The position numbers were made by a program, and so were the translations under genes. The notes beneath the pieces were generated by a model that was given only the letters and a program-made list of their open reading frames with translations, ran no database searches and was not told the DNA's origin. From the NCBI GenBank assembly GCA_964560425.1, contig CAZLLE010000054.1:1-64000 (forward strand): a stretch of DNA of 64,000 bases, written 5' to 3'. Positions 24,625-33,558 of this stretch are shown piece after piece; position 1 is the stretch's first letter; every line of letters starts with the position of its first letter. The stretch is from CAZLLE01 sp964560425. GTDB taxonomy: Bacteria; Campylobacterota; Campylobacteria; Campylobacterales; QNZT01.

Positions 24625-25270
24625 CCATAAATAATGTTGACATTTTAATTATTAGAGTTGATATATTTTCTGCCTCTTCTTGGCTATGTGTTACATAAAT
24701 GAGTGTAAAGCCCAATTTTTTTTGTAATTTTAAGATTTTATCTTGTAATTGCAAACTAAGTTCTCTATCTAAGCTTGATAAAGGTTCATCCATCAAAAGA
24801 ATTTTAGGAGATAGTACCAATGCCCTAGCAAGTGCAACTCTTTGGCGTTGCCCACCTGAGAGTTGATCTATCTCTCTATTCTCAAAACCCTTCATATCTA
24901 CAAGTTCAAGTATCTCTTTTACTCTATAGGCTCTCTCTTTTTTTGAAAAACCTTTTATCTTTAGTCCAAACTCAATATTCCCCTTGACACTCATGTGATT
25001 CCACAAAGCAAGATCTTGAAAAACCATAGAGATATCTCTTTTGTGAGGAGGAGTAATAATTTGACCATTTTGACTAACAATCTCATTATCAATCAAAATA
25101 GTGCCTTTTGAGGGTGCAATAAGTCCCGCTATGAGATGAAGAAGCGTAGTTTTACCAGAGCCTGAAGCTCCTAATATAACCAACCTCTCTTTTGATTTTA
25201 TATCAAGGTTTATATCTTTTAATATAGTTTTTTTCTTATAAAATAGTGAAACTTCTTCAAATTTAATCAT
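24620..25270 (-). CDS. ABC transporter ATP-binding protein (FbpC-like, short form)
   Basis: A 216-residue nucleotide-binding subunit with Walker A GASGSGKTT (34-42), Q-loop VFQD (83-86), signature LSGGQ (137-141), Walker B ILLMDE (157-162) and the switch His in THSQEE. Sequence and neighbours place it with ferric-iron/sulfate-type importers. It ends soon after the ATPase core, lacking the C-terminal regulatory domain of the roughly 340-residue FbpC. It powers the permease encoded 24 bases upstream. Confidence 0.85.
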   Translation of the reverse strand: MIKFEEVSLFYKKKTILKDINLDIKSKERLVILGASGSGKTTLLHLIAGLIAPSKGTILIDNEIVSQNGQIITPPHKRDISMVFQDLALWNHMSVKGNIEFGLKIKGFSKKERAYRVKEILELVDMKGFENREIDQLSGGQRQRVALARALVLSPKILLMDEPLSSLDRELSLQLQDKILKLQKKLGFTLIYVTHSQEEAENISTLIIKMSTLFMV

Positions 25271-25294
25271 ATTATTTACCCCGTAAATTCCGTG

Positions 25295-26833
25295 TTATTT
25301 TTTGACATTGGTATTGTATAGTCCAAAAATCATTATAGGAAATAGTGTAGCAATAATCATGATTACACAAAGGGCAGAGACTATTTCTGGTTTGCCATTT
25401 GCCATTTGGGTGATTATATATATTGGTAGGGTGTCAGATCCTGGTGGGTAGAGTAGCATTATGATTGTGTTTTCACGGATGCAGAATATAAAACCTATAA
25501 TCCATGAGATGATTAGGATTTTTTTGGATATGGGTATTAGTATAAAGTATAAAATTTGATACCATTTAGCACCTACCATTTGTGCTGATTCACTCAATGA
25601 ATGTGGTATTTGAGATAGTTTAGTTTGTATTATTTTTGTAGTGAGGGCGATATATTTTACTAGGTATCCAAATATAATAATTATGGGTGTAGTGTAGATA
25701 AAATTGGTGTATGTTGTATTGTAAAATAGTATTAGTGAAATTCCAATTACTGTTGAAGGGAGTGCAAAGAGAAATATAATTGATGAGTCCCATAATCTCC
25801 ACCATTTAAAGAGTCTATTTTCAATTATATAGCCATTCAAAAATCCAAAAATCATCAAGAGTGTAGCTCCTATTGAAGCATATATAAAGGTTCTCAAAAG
25901 TGGAGAGGATGCTTTGTTTAGGGCTATTAAAAAACTTTCTAAATCAAGGGATTTGATAAAAATAGTAGATAGTGGCATTATTACAATAATTATTGCAAAA
26001 AGAGAGACCAAAAAGAGTGTTCTATTTTGATATTTATTTAGTGATATATATTTTATCTCATGATAAGAGTTAAATCTAAAGATATTTTTTTTAATAAAAA
26101 ACTGCTCTATTAGAAGTATTAAAAAGGCGATTAAAACTAGAGGCATGGCAGCTACTGTAGCCATTTTAAAATCATAAAAAGCACTAAATTGAACAAAACT
26201 CTCTAAAGATATAAGATCATATCTCAAAAAATTAGCCACACTTACCTCTCCAAAACTAAGAATAAAAACTAACATGAAAGATAGAATGATAGCAGGAGAT
26301 ATCAGAGGAATAGTAATATTTTTTAAAACTCCTCTCCAGCTTGTGACTAATCTTCCTGCATCTTCTAGTGATGGATTTACTTGTGATAAAAAAAAGATAG
26401 TTAGAAGTATGGGAATAGGTAGATAGATACTAAATAGTACAAAAGATACTCCCCAAAATCCAAACAACAATTCACCCAAAAATCCATCTCTACCCAAAAG
26501 TTGAAACCATCCAAAAGCTAAAATATAGGGAGGAATAAGTAGAGGAATAACCAATATAGATATAAAAAATTTTTTAAAATAGATCTCAGTTTTACCCAAG
26601 ATAATACCTAATATTACTCCAAAAAATGTTGCAAAAGATGCCACTAAAGAGGAGACTATAAAACTATTTTTAAAACTTGTAATTAAATTAGATGTTTGAA
26701 AAAATTTTTCATAGGAGGAGATGGTAAATCCATCTTCTCCTATAAAAGTATCAAAAATCATAGATAAAACAGGTACTAATCCGATGATAAAGATAAATAG
26801 GAGACTAATTAAAAAAAATGCCTTTCTACTCAC
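25295..26833 (-). CDS. ABC transporter permease (FbpB-like, two fused transmembrane units)
   Basis: A 512-residue membrane protein with about 12 helices in two homologous halves, each with an EAA-type loop for contact with the ATPase (LEDAGRLVTSWRGVLKNITIPL in the first, LSESAQMVGAKWYQILYFILIPI in the second). This fused arrangement is that of ferric-iron FbpB and related permeases. It directly follows the binding-protein gene with no gap. The substrate is inferred from the family only; iron is likely, another anion or chelate possible. Confidence 0.87.
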   Translation of the reverse strand: MSRKAFFLISLLFIFIIGLVPVLSMIFDTFIGEDGFTISSYEKFFQTSNLITSFKNSFIVSSLVASFATFFGVILGIILGKTEIYFKKFFISILVIPLLIPPYILAFGWFQLLGRDGFLGELLFGFWGVSFVLFSIYLPIPILLTIFFLSQVNPSLEDAGRLVTSWRGVLKNITIPLISPAIILSFMLVFILSFGEVSVANFLRYDLISLESFVQFSAFYDFKMATVAAMPLVLIAFLILLIEQFFIKKNIFRFNSYHEIKYISLNKYQNRTLFLVSLFAIIIVIMPLSTIFIKSLDLESFLIALNKASSPLLRTFIYASIGATLLMIFGFLNGYIIENRLFKWWRLWDSSIIFLFALPSTVIGISLILFYNTTYTNFIYTTPIIIIFGYLVKYIALTTKIIQTKLSQIPHSLSESAQMVGAKWYQILYFILIPISKKILIISWIIGFIFCIRENTIIMLLYPPGSDTLPIYIITQMANGKPEIVSALCVIMIIATLFPIMIFGLYNTNVKK

Positions 26834-27832
26834 CTATTTTGAGACCCACTCTTTCAAAAATGGTTGGATTTCAACAAGTTTTTTTGCTACTTTTTCATAA
26901 TTTACTTTCATAACTTTGATTTGATTAATTGGTTTTAGACCTTTTGGTAGTTCAACTCCCTTATGAAGAGGGATTTGAGCACAATCAGCAAATGCTAATT
27001 TTTTTTCACTCTCTTTTGATAGTAGATAATCAATCAATTTTTTTGCCAATTTTGGATGAGGAGAGTTTTTGATAAGCATTACTACATTTGGTATTACAAA
27101 AGCTCCTATTTCATTATCTTCTTGATCTGGGTATTCAATAACAACACTCTCTTTCTGTTTTATTCTGCTCATAGCATCGTCACTATCGACTAGAGAGAAA
27201 CTATAACTATTTGAAGCTACGAAATCTGCACTCTCCCCATTGCTTGTAGATATTGCAACTTCATTTCTTTTCATATCATTCATGAAAGCTTTTGCTTTTT
27301 GATCTCCTAGTATCGTAAAAAGAGCGGCAATATGTGCTGTGGTTGAGCCAAAAAGAGGATTGGCTATAACAGCTTTGGATCTAAATGAGCTATCTCTATA
27401 TGCCAAAATTGATTTAGGTCTATCTTTTAGTTTTTTATTTATTATCAATAATCTTACCCTTGCAGAAAAACCACACCAATAGTTATCTTTTTCTCTAAAA
27501 ACTTCAGCTATTCCTTTTGCATTTGGACTATTATATTTTGCGAGAATTCCTCTGTTTTTGAGTACTTCAGCACGAATTGGTTCATTTGCCCAATATACAT
27601 CTGCTTGTGGACTATTTTTTTCAGCAATTAGACGATTCATGACACCTGTACTTTTGGACTCTTCACTATCATACACAGTATTGATTTTAATGCCTGTATC
27701 TTTTTCAAAATCTTTTAAAATAGGTTCTGAAAATACTTGATCTTCAGAGACATAGATAGTTATAGACTCTTTTGGAGTATTTGAACATGAGACAAATAAT
27801 AGAGTGATAAAAATGAGTATTATCTCTCTCAT
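26834..27832 (-). CDS. Iron-type ABC transporter substrate-binding lipoprotein (FbpA-like)
   Basis: A 332-residue lipoprotein (lipobox FVSC, Cys16) of the extracellular solute-binding family 1/FbpA group. It opens with ITIYVSEDQVFSEPILKDFEKDTGIKI, the usual first strand-helix unit, then the DVYWANEPIRAEVL segment. FbpA proteins that bind ferric ion directly use paired Tyr near the C-terminal third; the equivalent region here reads SADFVASNSYSFSLVDSDDAM with one Tyr, so the binding mode may differ. It overlaps the upstream exported-protein gene by 4 bases and abuts the permease gene. Confidence 0.85.
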   Translation of the reverse strand: MREIILIFITLLFVSCSNTPKESITIYVSEDQVFSEPILKDFEKDTGIKINTVYDSEESKSTGVMNRLIAEKNSPQADVYWANEPIRAEVLKNRGILAKYNSPNAKGIAEVFREKDNYWCGFSARVRLLIINKKLKDRPKSILAYRDSSFRSKAVIANPLFGSTTAHIAALFTILGDQKAKAFMNDMKRNEVAISTSNGESADFVASNSYSFSLVDSDDAMSRIKQKESVVIEYPDQEDNEIGAFVIPNVVMLIKNSPHPKLAKKLIDYLLSKESEKKLAFADCAQIPLHKGVELPKGLKPINQIKVMKVNYEKVAKKLVEIQPFLKEWVSK

Positions 27833-28488
27833 TTTGAATCTACTTTTATAATAAAATCATCAAAAGAGCTTAACGCATCAGCTTTTGTCCAAAGTCCAAC
27901 TCCGCCACTTTTAGAACATCTATCATCTTTGGATTCCAAAACTTTTTTGTTGTTTATATAGCCTTCAAAATGATTGCCATTTTGAATAATTTTCATACTA
28001 TTCCAACTATCTTTTTTTAATTTTATATTTGTAGATTCTATAAGATCTCTTCTGCCATTTTTTACAACATAAAAACGAAAATTATCTTCTAGTGGATTAA
28101 ATCTTGCAACATAATAGTTATCACCATCTTGTACACGCCACATGATTCCACCACCTTGATCAATTACTCCACTTTTTGCTTTGAATTTGACAGATATTTC
28201 ACCATTTAGAAAGTTGATTTTTTTATTGTAGCATAGATTAAAAGTACTACCATAACTACTTTTTGCTTTTGTGAGATTTAATACTTTTTCCCCTGAAGGT
28301 GCGCTCTTATCTTGAATTACTCTCCAAGTGCCAAGTGGTTTTCTAGGGTTTGTTTCATCCATTATCCAGTTTGAAGGAATCTTGCCTATGGAAGTATTTT
28401 CAAAATCAAACACAATAGTGTTTGATAAAAGCTCCGTTGAAATAAGTAGTAAAATAATCAATTTTAGTGTAATATTTTTACTCTTCAT
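27829..28488 (-). CDS. Exported concanavalin-like (DUF1080/LamG-type) protein
   Basis: A 219-residue protein starting at the ATG at 28488, which has AAGGAG 9 bases upstream; the frame to 28515 has none. A signal peptide ends near residue 23. The mature part is a jelly-roll fold of the 3-keto-disaccharide-hydrolase/LamG type: TIVFDFENTSIGKIPSNW at the start, IMWRVQDGDNYYVARFNPLEDNFRFYVVKNGRR in the centre and GGVGLWTKADALSSFDDFII at the end. This is a common carbohydrate-binding layout. Catalytic residues are not apparent. It lies between a lipoprotein gene and the iron-type importer genes in one operon. Confidence 0.7.
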   Translation of the reverse strand: MKSKNITLKLIILLLISTELLSNTIVFDFENTSIGKIPSNWIMDETNPRKPLGTWRVIQDKSAPSGEKVLNLTKAKSSYGSTFNLCYNKKINFLNGEISVKFKAKSGVIDQGGGIMWRVQDGDNYYVARFNPLEDNFRFYVVKNGRRDLIESTNIKLKKDSWNSMKIIQNGNHFEGYINNKKVLESKDDRCSKSGGVGLWTKADALSSFDDFIIKVDSK

Positions 28489-28520
28489 GGTAGAAAACTC
28501 CTTTTTTCCAGTCATGATAT

Positions 28521-28985
28521 CTAAAATTTTTCAGACAATCCCAAATTTCTAATACTTTTTTTAGTGCCCCACCATGCCACATGGTTCTGTTTTCCTTTAT
28601 ATATAGATCTATATATTGAGCTATTTGTTGTTGGAACAGAGTCGATAATGCCATTATGATCTATATCCCAATTTTTTCCACCAATTAGTTCATATAGATA
28701 AAAATTTTGAGAATTTAGACTCTGTGTATGTGCATTAAAATTTCCAATCTCATCAAGATTTTCACCCATTGTTGTGTTTTCACTAAAGAGAAGTTTTCTC
28801 TCTCCCTCTCCTAGTTCATAAATATTAATTGTTGCATCTGAAATAGAACCAAAATACTCTTTTGCACTTTTATTTAAGGTTTCATTTATATTGGATTGCT
28901 CTTGTTGTGTTGCTTTTGAACTACTGCTATTGCACCCACTCCATAATAATAGAAGAGCAGAGATACTGATTAAAGTTTTGTACAT
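28521..28985 (-). CDS. Putative lipoprotein, function unknown
   Basis: A 154-residue protein with lipobox WSGC (Cys18), then a Ser/Gln/Asn-rich linker. The mature part includes ATINIYELGEGERKLLFSENTTMGENLDEIGNF, reminiscent of a carboxypeptidase-regulatory or Ig-like binding module, and ends with a Trp/Lys-rich KGKQNHVAWWGTKKSIRNLG. GGAGG lies immediately before the start, with only 10 bases to the upstream deacetylase gene. No family assigned; exported carbohydrate- or wall-related role is inferred only from neighbours. Confidence 0.55.
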   Translation of the reverse strand: MYKTLISISALLLLWSGCNSSSSKATQQEQSNINETLNKSAKEYFGSISDATINIYELGEGERKLLFSENTTMGENLDEIGNFNAHTQSLNSQNFYLYELIGGKNWDIDHNGIIDSVPTTNSSIYRSIYKGKQNHVAWWGTKKSIRNLGLSEKF

Positions 28986-28995
28986 AGAACCTCCT

Positions 28996-31284
28996 TTAGT
29001 TTATTGGTATTGGATTATTACACCAATTAATAATATCTACAGCAGGACGAATACGAACTTGAGGTTTGCTTAGTGCGTAATCTACAAATTCACTAATAAC
29101 CTCTCTCATCTCCTCTTTTGTAGCATTTGGTGCATTTTGATCTGCCCACTCATCGGTATAATATTGAGTATGAGCTCCAAGCATAAAAGGGGCTCTATTT
29201 CCTTCTAATCTAAGATCAAGATTATATTTTAAAATGCCCAAAAATTCTGCTTTATTTAGCTCGGCTTCACTCCAAATATTATAATCAAAACCTGTAATTT
29301 TATGTTCGCTCAAATATGGTATTTTTGTTTTCATTCTCTTCCACAATCTCTTTTTTATACCATATTTTTTACATTTACTATCATTAGGAATCATGAGAAC
29401 ATGATTTGGTAGCTCCCATACTCCCTTAATAGAGTTAATAGGTACAAAATTCTCATTTTCAGGATTACCATACCAGTTTTCATTATGAGAGGGAGAGCCT
29501 TCATCTAGTTGATATGGCCATCTAAAGTTGGTTCCATCAAAATGGGAATCATAACCATCCTCTATAGAGCAATCATAAAGAAAATTATTTGCTTTTAGAG
29601 ATTGAAACATTGCATTATTATATAATAGATATGGAGCTCGAAATCCAACAACCTCTTCTCTAAGAAGACCTACTTTATTAATCAAACTATTGGTTGCTCC
29701 TTCTATTCTAGGACTCCATTGTGATAAATTTAAATTGGATATAGTTTGTGTATATATATCCCAATCAGTAGAATTTAGATCTGAATGATGATTGTATGTG
29801 TGGTTGCCCATCTCATGGCTACTATCTTTTAATCTTTTCATAGCTTCCAAAAGAGGAGTAGGATCATCCTCTATCCACTCATCTAGTCCAATTGTATTCA
29901 TATAAAAACTAACTCTAGCTTCGCTTCCATCTGCATTTTTTTTATCTTTAAATAGATCTAAAGCCCAATCAATTCCCTCTGCTTTTGTATTATCATCAAA
30001 ACCAATGACTACAAATTGTGGGGCATTCTCAATAGCTATACCTTTAGGTGGTAGTGATGATGCAATAGTATAATTATAACAACTAGCTCTGCTTATTTTT
30101 AATTCATCCAAAGTTATCTCCCCATCACCTTCACTCCAAATCCAAGCTTGTATATATTTTGTACTATTTGTTGATGTTGCATTTACGATGAATTTTGTAT
30201 ACTCTTGAGCATCTTGGAGTGCTATAGTTTTTGAAAAGAGTAGATTTTTTTCACTATCATAAAAATTCATTCCTAGCCAAAGCCCCTCTAACTCTCCACT
30301 TACTTTATAATAACCATTAAATTGATAAGTATCTATGTCGGTTGTGATTTCTTGCGAAAGTTGATCTACTCCTCCATCTCTAATACGAAGTGCTTTTAAG
30401 CCTTCATGAGGATCATCTACAAGAGTAGTATTAGCACTATAGATTGACCAATTATTAAGACCATTTTCAAAACTTGGATTTTGAAGTATATTACATTCAC
30501 TAATTGGTGCTGAAACAATTTTTAAATTAAATGATCTTTCACTAACTCCTCCTTTGCCATCAATAACAAAAACTTCTAAAGTGTAAGTTCCTTTTGTTGA
30601 GATAACTCCTCTAATATGTCCCTCTTGGCTATCAATATATATTTCATCATTTAGTGAATCTTTGAGATAATATGTCAATATATCTCCATCTATATCACTA
30701 GCATTGATACTAATATCTATATTATCATCCAAAATAGCCTCTTGTTGGGCTATTGGTTCAATTTGTGGAGAGTGATTTAATGGTTCAACTCCCTCTCTAT
30801 ATAGCTCTAATCCATCTAAAAGAGTTTTTCCATTCTCTGAAGTTTCAGACCATGTCCATATACTTAAATATTTTGTACCTATAGGTGGACTATCTACAAG
30901 TGCAAATCTCTTATATTCCATAGATGGTTTTAGGCTCATAGAGGCACTTCCAATTGAATTCCAATCTTCATCTAAATAGGCTATACCCAGCCACATACCA
31001 TCAACCAAACCAATATTTTTATAATAACCACTAAAGATATAGTTTATACTTCCATTGATATCTAATATAATATCTGTTGTTTGACTAGCTCCTCCTGTCG
31101 TATACTCTACAGCTTTATTTCCTATAAAACTATCATTTGATATAAAAATACCATTTTGATTTCCTGCTTCCCAATGAGGTATACCCTCTTCAAAACTTGC
31201 ATTTTTTAGCAAATTATCTTCTGTATCAACAGCTTCTAAAATACCCATTAACAATATAATTAAAAAAATAACTCTATTTATCAT
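28996..31284 (-). CDS. Exported polysaccharide deacetylase-like protein with carbohydrate-binding and cadherin-like modules
   Basis: A 762-residue secreted protein. ATG at 31284 is chosen (GGAG 6 bases upstream) over the GTG at 31296. After a signal peptide (to about 19) come a CBM4/9-like module (about 20-165, NASFEEGIPHW...), an Ig/cadherin-like domain (170-260, SDIDGD, VIDGKGG), a second CBM-like module (265-405, NPSFENGLNNW...), and a NodB-type domain (about 420-760). In the last, GFDDN gives the metal-binding Asp and HEMGNHTYNHH the two metal-binding His of family CE4. It should remove acetyl groups from a surface or environmental glycan. It heads the operon leading into the ABC importer. 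Confidence 0.83.
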   Translation of the reverse strand: MINRVIFLIILLMGILEAVDTEDNLLKNASFEEGIPHWEAGNQNGIFISNDSFIGNKAVEYTTGGASQTTDIILDINGSINYIFSGYYKNIGLVDGMWLGIAYLDEDWNSIGSASMSLKPSMEYKRFALVDSPPIGTKYLSIWTWSETSENGKTLLDGLELYREGVEPLNHSPQIEPIAQQEAILDDNIDISINASDIDGDILTYYLKDSLNDEIYIDSQEGHIRGVISTKGTYTLEVFVIDGKGGVSERSFNLKIVSAPISECNILQNPSFENGLNNWSIYSANTTLVDDPHEGLKALRIRDGGVDQLSQEITTDIDTYQFNGYYKVSGELEGLWLGMNFYDSEKNLLFSKTIALQDAQEYTKFIVNATSTNSTKYIQAWIWSEGDGEITLDELKISRASCYNYTIASSLPPKGIAIENAPQFVVIGFDDNTKAEGIDWALDLFKDKKNADGSEARVSFYMNTIGLDEWIEDDPTPLLEAMKRLKDSSHEMGNHTYNHHSDLNSTDWDIYTQTISNLNLSQWSPRIEGATNSLINKVGLLREEVVGFRAPYLLYNNAMFQSLKANNFLYDCSIEDGYDSHFDGTNFRWPYQLDEGSPSHNENWYGNPENENFVPINSIKGVWELPNHVLMIPNDSKCKKYGIKKRLWKRMKTKIPYLSEHKITGFDYNIWSEAELNKAEFLGILKYNLDLRLEGNRAPFMLGAHTQYYTDEWADQNAPNATKEEMREVISEFVDYALSKPQVRIRPAVDIINWCNNPIPIN

Positions 31285-31342
31285 AATCTTCTCCACCTAA
31301 ATATAATCGGATCTTTTTAAAAAAACTAAATAGTTTTATTAG

Positions 31343-32422
31343 TTAGTGTTTTTTATTAATAATATAAATAGATGCTATGCTAAGTATAATCATCGGTAAA
31401 AGAATTCCAAGTTCTGGTAATATAGAACCATTTGTAGATATTTTGGCTAGTGTAAAAAATAGCCCCCATAATATTAATACTCCAAAGATATAAAGAGAGC
31501 TTAGCATTCCCATATTAGATCCTCTTCTCATAATTGGCATGGGATAAAATAGAGTTAAAATCACAATAGGGGCAAATAGTGGAAAAAATATCATGAGATA
31601 TAAATTTCCTCTTATTTTGTCTGTATTTATATTTTGTTCATTTAGAAGCATGATTGCAGATATTGAATTTTGAATGTTTAATTTGCTTCTGCCCTTAAAA
31701 AGGTTGTCTATAATTTCTGGTTTAAACCCCTCTAATGCTTTTACATAGGGGATATTTTGAAATGTTAATTTACTATTTTTTGTAATAGGTGTTGGTTTAA
31801 TAAGTTTTTTAACATCAAAAAGCTCCCAATAATTACCTTTAAAAATTGCTTTTTTTGCTTTTAAAACTCCTGTGAGATCCCCCTTTTTGGTTGTAAAAAT
31901 TGTGATATTTTGCCCCTCTTTTTTTATAGGGTAGAGAGTCTCTATATATACATAATTATCATGTGATTTGAGAAATAGATTTTTGGTTTCTCTCTCTATC
32001 TCTCCATACTTTTTGATATTTCTTGCATATTCACTTGCTTTGACAAAGCCTGTTGCATTTAACATAATGTATGTAAAAGTAACAATTAAAGATATAAATA
32101 CTATAGGTTTTATTATATTCTGTTTTGAAACACCTAGAGAGTATAGTGCTACAAGTTCATTTGAGTTGATAATCTGAAATATAGAGCTAATCATTGCAAA
32201 AATTAGTGAAAGGGGTAGGGTGAAGTTGATAAAATATAGGAATGTATTTGTTGTGTATAATATTTGTAAATTAGCTGAATCTGGTAAGTTTTTGAAATTT
32301 TGCATTAGGTCTATACCTGTAAAAAATATTTCTAGTGCAAAAAATAGAATAATAAAGTTTTTAAAATATAGAAGGGCTATAAACTTTTTAGCTTGACTCA
32401 CAAATACTCTTTTTAGAGACAT
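31343..32422 (-). CDS. LptF/LptG family permease
   Basis: A 359-residue membrane protein of the YjgP/YjgQ family, which extracts lipopolysaccharide from the inner membrane with LptB and feeds the Lpt bridge. Three N-terminal helices, including the conserved SNELVALYSLGVSKQNIIKPI coupling region, a periplasmic beta-jellyroll of about 170 residues, and three C-terminal helices are all visible. Campylobacterota usually encode LptF and LptG at separate sites; which one this is cannot be fixed here, though position behind pth matches the Cj0313-type gene. It overlaps pth by 35 bases and ends the serB-to-lptG operon. Confidence 0.85.
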   Translation of the reverse strand: MSLKRVFVSQAKKFIALLYFKNFIILFFALEIFFTGIDLMQNFKNLPDSANLQILYTTNTFLYFINFTLPLSLIFAMISSIFQIINSNELVALYSLGVSKQNIIKPIVFISLIVTFTYIMLNATGFVKASEYARNIKKYGEIERETKNLFLKSHDNYVYIETLYPIKKEGQNITIFTTKKGDLTGVLKAKKAIFKGNYWELFDVKKLIKPTPITKNSKLTFQNIPYVKALEGFKPEIIDNLFKGRSKLNIQNSISAIMLLNEQNINTDKIRGNLYLMIFFPLFAPIVILTLFYPMPIMRRGSNMGMLSSLYIFGVLILWGLFFTLAKISTNGSILPELGILLPMIILSIASIYIINKKH

Positions 32423-32954
32423 ATTTGCTTATAAGCTCTTTTAATTCAAGTGAAGGATAATCTTTGGCTATCTCTACCCCTTTATCCAATATCTCTTTTA
32501 AACATGGTTGTTGCTCTTTTGAAAAATCACTTAATACATGAGATGTGACTTCTCCCTTGAACTCAGGTCTACCAATACCTAACCTAACTCGATCATAATC
32601 ATTTCCAATATGTTGATCTATTGATTTGATACCATTATGACCTCCACTTCCACCACCATTTTTGATGCGAATAGAGCCTAGATCAATATCTAAATCATCA
32701 TAAAATACGACAATCTCGTCCACTTTATAGTAGTTTTTGACACTTACAACACTCTCTCCTGAAAGATTCATGTATGTCATAGGTTTTAAAAGTAAAAAGT
32801 TTGGGGTTTTGTATAATTCACCTTTAAAGGTGCTTTTTGTAATATTTGTAGCTTTTAGCTCATCAATCAAGCGATCAATGAGCATAAAACCGATGTTATG
32901 GCGATTACTTTTATATTGTTGACCTGGGTTTCCAAGCCCTACAATAAGTATCAT
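32388..32954 (-). CDS. pth: Peptidyl-tRNA hydrolase
   Basis: A 188-residue hydrolase that frees tRNA from stalled peptidyl-tRNA. The catalytic His is in NRHNIGF, with LGNPG near the start, MTYMNLSG and the DDLD...GGGSGGHNGIKSI block all present. ATG at 32954 is preferred to the adjoining TTG. It follows rplY by about 13 bases, an order conserved in this phylum. Confidence 0.96.
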   Translation of the reverse strand: MILIVGLGNPGQQYKSNRHNIGFMLIDRLIDELKATNITKSTFKGELYKTPNFLLLKPMTYMNLSGESVVSVKNYYKVDEIVVFYDDLDIDLGSIRIKNGGGSGGHNGIKSIDQHIGNDYDRVRLGIGRPEFKGEVTSHVLSDFSKEQQPCLKEILDKGVEIAKDYPSLELKELISKYVSKKSICESS

Positions 32955-32967
32955 CAAATAACTTCTA

Positions 32968-33504
32968 TTATTTAGCTTTAATTATACCAACAACAGAAAC
33001 TCTATCAGCATCCATAAGTGTTACATTTGCAGGAGCGTCTATATCTCTAACTAGAATAGAATCACCAACATCAAGATCAGATACCTCTAATGTAAAATAG
33101 TTTGGAATATCTTCAGCTTTACACTTTACAAGTAATCTTTTTTTAGATGTAATTAAAACACCTTTGTTTTTAAGACCTTTTGGTGTTCCTGTTGTTCTTA
33201 CAGGGATAAGATATTTTGACATAACTCCCTCTTGTACAACACGAAGATCAACATGTAATAGTTGAGCTGTAATAGGATCTGATTGATAATCTTGAATAAT
33301 TACAGGCATTACCTTATCACCAACTTTTACATCAAAAACTAGAGTCTCTTTTTTTCTAGCTGCTCTTGTAAACTCATTTGATTTAAATGCAGCGTTAATA
33401 TTCTCCATACCTTTTGAGTAAATATTAGCGATTAGATAACCATCTCGTCTATAAGCTTTAGTTGCTTTTTTACCGATACTCTCTCTAACAATACCTTCTA
33501 CCAT
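32968..33504 (-). CDS. rplY: 50S ribosomal protein L25 (TL5/CTC form)
   Basis: A 178-residue two-domain L25. The N-terminal half binds 5S rRNA (GIVRESIGKKATKAYRRDGYLIANIYSKG) and the C-terminal half is the beta-rich CTC extension (MSKYLIPVRTTGTPKGLKNKGVL...). Its own -10 box lies upstream, so it can be expressed separately from pilT. Length is normal for the CTC type. Confidence 0.95.
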   Translation of the reverse strand: MVEGIVRESIGKKATKAYRRDGYLIANIYSKGMENINAAFKSNEFTRAARKKETLVFDVKVGDKVMPVIIQDYQSDPITAQLLHVDLRVVQEGVMSKYLIPVRTTGTPKGLKNKGVLITSKKRLLVKCKAEDIPNYFTLEVSDLDVGDSILVRDIDAPANVTLMDADRVSVVGIIKAK

Positions 33505-33540
33505 ATTATTATTCCTTGTTATATAAAATTTTAGGAGCGG

Positions 33541-33546
33541 ATTATA
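33541..33546 (-). promoter_or_regulatory. -10 box of rplY-pth-lptG
   Basis: TATAAT on the minus strand in the 54-base gap between pilT and rplY, about 37 bases before the rplY start. Confidence 0.5.
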
Positions 33547-33558
33547 CCCAAACTATAT

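Noticed and set aside
31322..31337. Possible terminator after lptG (AAAACTA/TAGTTTT)
   Set aside because: Only A-T pairs with one G-C and a 2-base loop; stability is doubtful.
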